Shown: one piece after another, positions 57,620 through 64,000 of the stretch
Position numbering within the stretch: position 1 is the stretch's first letter
Layout of the letters: each line of letters opens with the position of its first letter
Assembly (NCBI GenBank): GCA_013433145.1
Contig: CM024175.1
Coordinates: 5,130,516 to 5,194,515 of the forward strand
Reading direction: 5' to 3'
Source: Ascaris suum
Taxonomy: Eukaryota; Nematoda; Chromadorea; Rhabditida; Ascarididae
DNA: 64,000 nucleotides
Notes under the pieces: generated by a model
Told to the model about the DNA's origin: nothing
What the model saw: the letters and a program-made list of their open reading frames with translations, nothing else
Databases searched by the model: none
Position numbers and translations under genes: made by a program

Positions 57620-60600
57620 AAAGACCTAGGGCATTTTTTCCAGCAGATCCCTCCCATTTTCGCTTTCCTCTGTATGGTGACTATGGGAAAGAGAAAAGGA
57701 ACAGAAAACAATGGGCGGCATTCACACTTGAATTCTGAATGAAAAGGAAAGCGAAATTAGGCAAAAAATAGCGTTGGTACGAAAAAGCAGCTTTGAATAT
57801 AGGCCATATGCTGATTTAGGCAATATGTAAGTAATGAACATATTGGGGAGAGCGCACTGCATATAGCTGGTTCGTGTGATCGACGAAAAAATGGCATGAA
57901 CGTCTACCGTTTTTCTTCAGGTACAACCCGGATGGCTAAGCTCATGCGACGAATGACCGTTCGTTACTTCGCTACTATAATTGATAACAATCACTTTGCA
58001 TTGCAGCGGTTCTATGAGATTTCAGACGACGATATCACTCTAGTCGATGTGTCTTAAAACGTTGTTCTTTCAGATCGGCTCATTATGCGTAGTGATATCA
58101 GGATCAAAACCATGTGTGTTTCATTTTTTACTTCAAACTGTCGAGTGGTAGTAGTCTCATGTTGCAGCACAAAATTTCTCTTCCTGCAGCTCATGTGATC
58201 ACAATCGATTGGCCTTTGTGTTAGCTGTACGCCGTATTTGCTAATCGCATTGACCCACATCTCAGATTTATCTCCGCCGCGTGCTGAAATAAGTTCTCTA
58301 TCAAGCAACGTGTACTGCAAGGTTGATTCTCTGACAAAATTCAGTGTGTAGTCCTCGGGACATGCGAATCACCTTTCGATCGATTCTTTTGTGAATTTGC
58401 AAAGCTGTTGGCTTATTTAGTGCTCGTCTCTTTTTTTGCCTTTCTGCGCTCTTCTCACCTTTCCACTCAAAAAGCCGATTTTAATGGTGCCTTGTTTCGT
58501 TTAGTAATAAATATATTGCTGGGCATAGTGCATATCTGTACATGTGCCCGACTGCGCATGCAATATTTTCAATATTGGCGATTCAGAATAGATGCTGTAT
58601 GGAAATTCTCTCAGCATACTTTCACTATGATTTGAAAAGGCAGTTTATTTATGCAAAAAGTTTTCTACTATTGAACGACTAGGCTGAAATCTTCGCACAA
58701 ATGATAGACCGTATAAGGGGCAGATGCACTATTAAGCAATATTTTTCGCTGTCTTCGAGCACTTAACCTAATGTTGTGTCGAATGAGTTAAAAACTCTCT
58801 CAAAAAACGTTCACGTTAATGCATTCGAAGTGTACAATTAAATAGCAAGTTGGCTTTTCTTATGCTCCGTCCTTCCTTTTAAAAAGAGTTTGCTGCGCCA
58901 TCGGAAATGAACACTCCATTGAAGAAATGCACGTAACTAATGGTGCATATTGATTGCTTCAATAAGAATCAAGCTTGACTTTTAGCACTTACGCGAAAAT
59001 TCCGCGGAAATTAGCTCAGCAATGTTTTAATGAAATTTCTCGTGTTAAAGATTTCACAAGAGTGCCAATCTACACAGAATGTAATACGGAAACAAATGAT
59101 TTCAGGTGTGTTCAGCATCGATTGCTCGAATCGCTCGTACTGTGTTGACGGTGTTTGCGAAGAGATGAATGGTTACGCTGCAATAAGGGAAAGATCAAAC
59201 AGATGTTCGGAGAACATCTCTTAGTTTAAGCATTTATTTACACCTGAAGATATTCGAATTAATTTGAAATTTCGCGAAAACGTTAAAAGCATCTTCTAAT
59301 AGAACTGAATGTAGGATATTTTAGCTGTATTGCGAAACGCTATTGCATTCATGGTTGAACTCTCATGAGAGACGTGTGCGGTATTCGTGGAATATGATGT
59401 AGAAAACAGGCTTCAGTAGAAAATATAAATGCCTTGTGCTATGCACGGTTTCATATCTACGACACATCGTTATGGCACTACTCTTCATAGGTGACGAGCG
59501 TAATAATGAGATCATTGTCGAACTTTTCGGTATGCTCAAAACAATTTCTTTCCATTAAGGTACCCATAGCAAGTGTGATAATAAATCAGCACGTTTTAAG
59601 TCTCATAAACAACATTATTCAGGAAGTAAAAATTTTCGTTTCTACCTTTGTCTACAAGTTCTCGTGGTGGGCCTCCCTTGCTTCGCTCTCTCACCTTCGT
59701 GTCAATAACTACCTGTCCACCCTTCCCAGCTTGAGCGTTTCATTTACTGGTCATAAATGAGATGATTTCATTTAAATAGAATGAAGTACAAAGTAGTGGT
59801 GCTCACTTATCCAACTTCTAAAGAAAAGTTTGCAAATATTTTGCAACATGAGCATTCCGTCATACTTGAGCGTTCCCATATCGGATCCAGTGAAAAGTGC
59901 CTCAGGCTACGGCAAACTGCAATTTTGTGATACTAAGATGGTCATGGGAGCATAAATGTGCAAAATGCATTGCACTCAACGTCGGCGCGAAATGGGTGGC
60001 AGAGTGAATAACTTAAAAATACGCGTAAAATATTAAATATTCTGGCTGAAAATTCCTCCATTTTGCTATGGATATGAAGAGCGATGCGGAGATTTCGATG
60101 ACTGTTAGGGGCTGATTATTTCCTAAAAACGACCTATTTTCTTCGAAATTTATGTTGAGAGGTGGCTGATCTTGCAAATTCATCAACGCGAAAATACCTT
60201 TCTGCGCAAAATAATGCAGTCGTCATGCTCAGCCTCACATATTTACTCCACAGTTTCCCTCGGGACTTAAATATGTAACGTTCGACATAGAGTTTCAGTC
60301 TGTCACACCTCTTGAAATTTGTGCATTGGAATAACATAATTCCTCTCCCGATGACCTTAATTAATTTCAGGTCTCCCCCTACTGGGACTTGTATGCCCAC
60401 GTGGATTCGCATGTAACATGGCAAATAACTGGTGTGAGAAGGTGCATCTGACATCGGCTATTAAGAAGATGCCGTTCTACTTGCTCTCCTGAAAAACTTT
60501 TCTCTGAGTTGTGAATAAACAAATCTAAGCTGTGTTTCACTATTTGTCTTGTGTTATATTCAAAATTTCACTCAAAAATATCGGGGGAGGAACTGAGGTG

Positions 60601-63180
60601 GAAGGAAGGAGGACAGCAGAGAGATGATTACTAGCTTCGGCGGCAACAGAATTGGCTTAGAAGGGCACTAGTTGCCTTTCCAGGCTTCAATGCTTTTCGG
60701 ATATTTGTCTTCTTCCCCATTCATCGATAATCCTTCAACATCACCTGACCTCATGATCCACTCCGTATATTCCATATTTCACAACGCATCCATGAAACCT
60801 GCAGCCGTCAAACGAGAGTGTAAATCCGTAGCTAGTCTATATCTCGTGCAAAATATGTCTCATCGACTGTAGGCTGGATGAATACGGTTAAAGATAGTTC
60901 TGATCCCGACTTCAGAGAAAGCTGGACTGAACGCAACTCCCGGCTCAGTTTAGGCCGTTGTAAAATCTCTAGGCTCATAGAGGACGCAAATTTTTAAAAG
61001 ATGGGCAACACTAGAGCTCCTAATTCAGATAGTTGTTGCTTTTCCATGAATTCCAAAACAAAAAGGAGGCTCTAACAAAGTTGCTTAACGTTTAATAACT
61101 AACTTCATGTCAGATCTCATTTCTTGACTTGATGCGTTTTTCATAACTAAGAGCCAATAAGAACTGTTGCATGATGTAAATTTCCGACAGAATAATCATG
61201 AAGTAGTCCTGGGACACAGATTCATTTCAATGGTCACCCGATTCACACCTACCGTGCATTACTATCCGCGAAAACAGCGTGTATTAACGCCTCTTCAATT
61301 CTTCCAACAGCTTTCATGCACCACTCCATTCGTTTGGCAATCTTGTAAATGCTATCGCCAGTCACACGAAGGGAACTTGCACACCTTAGGAATAAGTGAA
61401 CTGCCAGCAGCTGTGTGCCGACGCAATGCTTTCCTTGGCTCATTCGGCCTCTTGTTCCGAGAAAAACCAAACCGTCTGGCTATCCCATCACTCCCTTCTT
61501 CTCCTCACCCTGCCCTGCACTTTGCCAAGGATGCCCCTCTCATGAGGGTTTTGCAAATTTAGCGCATGCTAAATAGGGACCCTTCGAAGTATTTGGGCGA
61601 CATACTCTGCAGTTCTAAGCTGCGCTATAAACAAAGGGGAATTGAAACACTGTAAAATTTATTTCTAGACTCAAACGCATTACACAATCGTGGACTGTCA
61701 TGAGCAGACAACTTTATTGGATACGCACATATTTGCAGGCTTTAGATGAGCTCTGGAGGACATTCCAAGTAAAGTACGAGGCCCGGGTATTGTGCACTGG
61801 ACCATCCCAAATACCCACTGTATATTGAGGAAAACCTCGCTGAGTGATTAATCCATCCCTCCCTCTCCCCACCTTCTGGGAAAGAACCGTCACACATCGC
61901 TATATGCAATACTTTTGTTCCAGTCATTGATTCCGCCAGTGAAGCAATCCCCTCTTCCTAGCGATAAAACAACAGAACAATAAAACTCGTTAGGAGAAAT
62001 ACAGCACCTGTGTGCCGACGCAATTACTGCAATCTTCCTAAAACACAAAAATATCAAAGTAAATGACAAAAATTGCAACTGAACACTGTACTCACAATAT
62101 TAGTCAATAAAACTCTCTAGCTAAAACGAATGAGATAAATTCGATGTGCGCAGACTCCAAGACAACAACATAAAATATAAATTGCGCAAGCGGGAAAAGT
62201 ATAGGAATAAATCGAAGTGAATGACATAAATAAGGCTGAACATTGTTATAATTTTTTAAAAAGTCGATAGAACTCCTCATAAGACGGATGCAACGCACAG
62301 CACAATTCCTATTCCTGTGGCCTGCGCAAATGCAAATTTGCGAAGGTGGAATGAAAGTTGTCAAATGACACGGGCCATACAACTAAACCTATTTTTTTGT
62401 CACTGCAGTTGCATCAACAACCTTCTTTCAAGCGACTACAAAGCAAAACTCTTTAAGAGGACGACGGTTTGCATTATACAGTATTTACTGCACAAGTTGA
62501 AGCATTAAGCTTAGCATCATGGCTTTGATGATCAAGCAAATCATACTGTACTTGGAGTGTGTTGATCGCAATTCCCATATGTGAAAGGAATGCGACAGCG
62601 ATCGATGCGTTCGCATTTGCCAATGTACCACATTCGTGCCCGCAGCATCTGCGTCCAATAATCCAATCGTCCCGACTATATAAAGCGAACGAACTCTTCC
62701 CTTCGTAGCGATGCTTCTGCGAATTCAGTTCTTTCTGAAATAATTAAAACACGAAATTAAACCTCAGTCATTAAACAATAAATCAATATCTAACGGTGAT
62801 TTTTGCTGATTCACAATTCTCAGAATGAAACAATTACAAATATTACGAAATAATTGGTTGTGAAGAAAGCATTGAGTAGTAACAGGAAGTAATTTTATCA
62901 CAACAGTGAAGCAGTTTCGCCAGATGAGATAATGTTCATGTTCCCTGACTTCGTGGGAAGCTGTTGGACTATTTGTTCAATGTGCCCAGAAAAGAGACGA
63001 AAAGAGAACTTTGCAAATATCGCCACAACTGAGGACCACTTGTGCCCAGAGAAGAAATACCACCATGTTCCTGCGAGCAGAAAAAAAAGAGACGAACGAC
63101 TTCTCATTTATGCTTCAAAAAATTGCCGAGGTTCTTATCTCTAGAAAGACCGCTCAGAAATATAAAAGGTGGTGCTTAGT
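57620..63180. other. Gene-poor DNA
   Basis: Short frames up to 131 codons (61167-61562, basic, no ATG support) without paired splice signals. GC-richer near 61.2-61.6 kb. Holds the 17-bp direct repeat. Confidence 0.45.
61411..62024 (+). repeat. 17-bp direct repeat, 597 bp apart
   Basis: CTGTGTGCCGACGCAAT occurs exactly at 61411-61427 and at 62008-62024. The flanks differ, so the pair may be the remains of a longer repeat or a short shared motif. Confidence 0.88.
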
Positions 63181-63189
63181 GAGGCGGAG

Positions 63190-64000
63190 AAAATAAAATT
63201 TTCGACTGCAGTCCGGCACGTTAATGCAGGCCTGTTTGCCGAGATGGGATGGATCGTGGCATCATCTTGCACCGGAAAGCCTTCCACCATGCCACTGGCG
63301 CTATTCAGCAAGATCCACACCTAAATTTTGCTTCACCTTCCCCACGGCCTCCAAGTGATTGAAGAGAAGACTAAAGAAAAGAACTCAAGGACTGGTGTCG
63401 AGGCGGTCAAAACGGTTCTGTTGTTGAATTCCCAGGGTATCTGTCGACTAAAATTTGCGCCTTTCCAACTAGCAAACGGCGCTTACGGCGGAATTTGAAG
63501 AGTATCGGAGCATTTTCACCAATCAGCTGGTACCGTCGCGCAGACTAATCTCTACGACGTCCTGCAACTAGCCAAGATTGACCTATGAAAACCGTGCAGA
63601 ACGGTGTAGGCTGATGTGAAGTCGTCCAGTGACTTCATGGTAACTCAACCTGACAAAGCCATCATCCTGTGAATTGGAGAAGAAGAACTATGCGGAAAGG
63701 TGGACTCACTTGTAGCATCCTCATCTAACCCGCCGTAGAACTTGCAATGCACCTTCGCCACAGAACGCGTTGTATCTAAATCAAGAAAAAAGGGAACGGC
63801 GAAATTGGATTGGAGCTAAAAGAATTTTTTGAAGGCCAAGGAGCAAATTGACGACGCAAAAATCAATGAGGGTGGAACGAACGGAGGATTACTTAGCCAT
63901 GAGGGGATTAATTTTTGTATTTACCTTTGCGAAGAAGAGCAACCTTTCAGAAAGAGGCAGATTATTCTGCTCACTACCCAAAAGTGGCGAAAAAAGAAGA
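63190..64000 (+). pseudogene. Coding-like GC-richer end of window
   Basis: Composition becomes GC-richer and one plus-strand frame carries fewer stops than expected over about 750 bp (open runs include VEAVKTVLLLNSQGICRLKF and a lysine-rich end that reaches the window edge). From 63190 to 63350 all three frames are open. It could be a decayed gene or transposon continuing past the window. Family not recognised. Confidence 0.2.

Overview
The window looks like AT-rich nuclear DNA of an invertebrate animal. A nematode fits best, but this is an inference. No open reading frame outside repeats exceeds about 180 codons. There are no operons, ribosome-binding sites or prokaryotic gene packing. Short open segments are often bounded by TTTCAG-like acceptors and GTAAGT/GTGAGT-like donors. 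The only recognisable protein family is a decayed RTE-type non-LTR retrotransposon, a family common in nematodes. No tRNA, rRNA, spliced-leader RNA, CRISPR array or complete known gene was recognised.

Layout. 0-5.5 kb: CA-rich sequence, a strong G-quadruplex motif, a block of coding-like segments at 2.56-3.40 kb, and a CpG-richer patch with short ATG reading frames near 4.2-4.6 kb. 5.5-15 kb: mostly featureless DNA with a 117-bp (TA)n tract and, on the minus strand, the longest non-repeat reading frame (181 codons, hydrophobic). 15-25 kb: a C-tract next to a CpG-richer patch, a small tandem repeat, and the best candidate exons (19.9-20.9 kb on both strands, 21.2 kb, 22.1 kb, 24.6 kb). 25-33 kb: long gene-poor DNA with a G-quadruplex motif, a foldback, a TTTA microsatellite and a GC-richer minus-strand candidate at 28.7-28.9 kb. 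33-34 kb: a CpG-richer patch with two short ATG frames, one very basic. 34-50 kb: sparse, with a perfect 15-bp hairpin, a 20-bp palindrome and a cysteine-rich candidate exon at 43.3-43.5 kb. 50.6-53.9 kb: two degraded RTE fragments in the same (minus) orientation, one interrupted by a hairpin. 54-64 kb: a 63-bp foldback, a 131-bp MITE-like element and a 17-bp direct repeat, otherwise little.

The window is best read as intergenic and/or long-intron DNA holding scattered candidate exons, decayed transposons and simple repeats. The candidate exons have not been linked into a gene model, and none is assigned a function. I see no convincing new multi-gene system. The points most worth following are the tandem RTE remains, the palindromes and MITE-like element, and the exon candidates with both splice signals.
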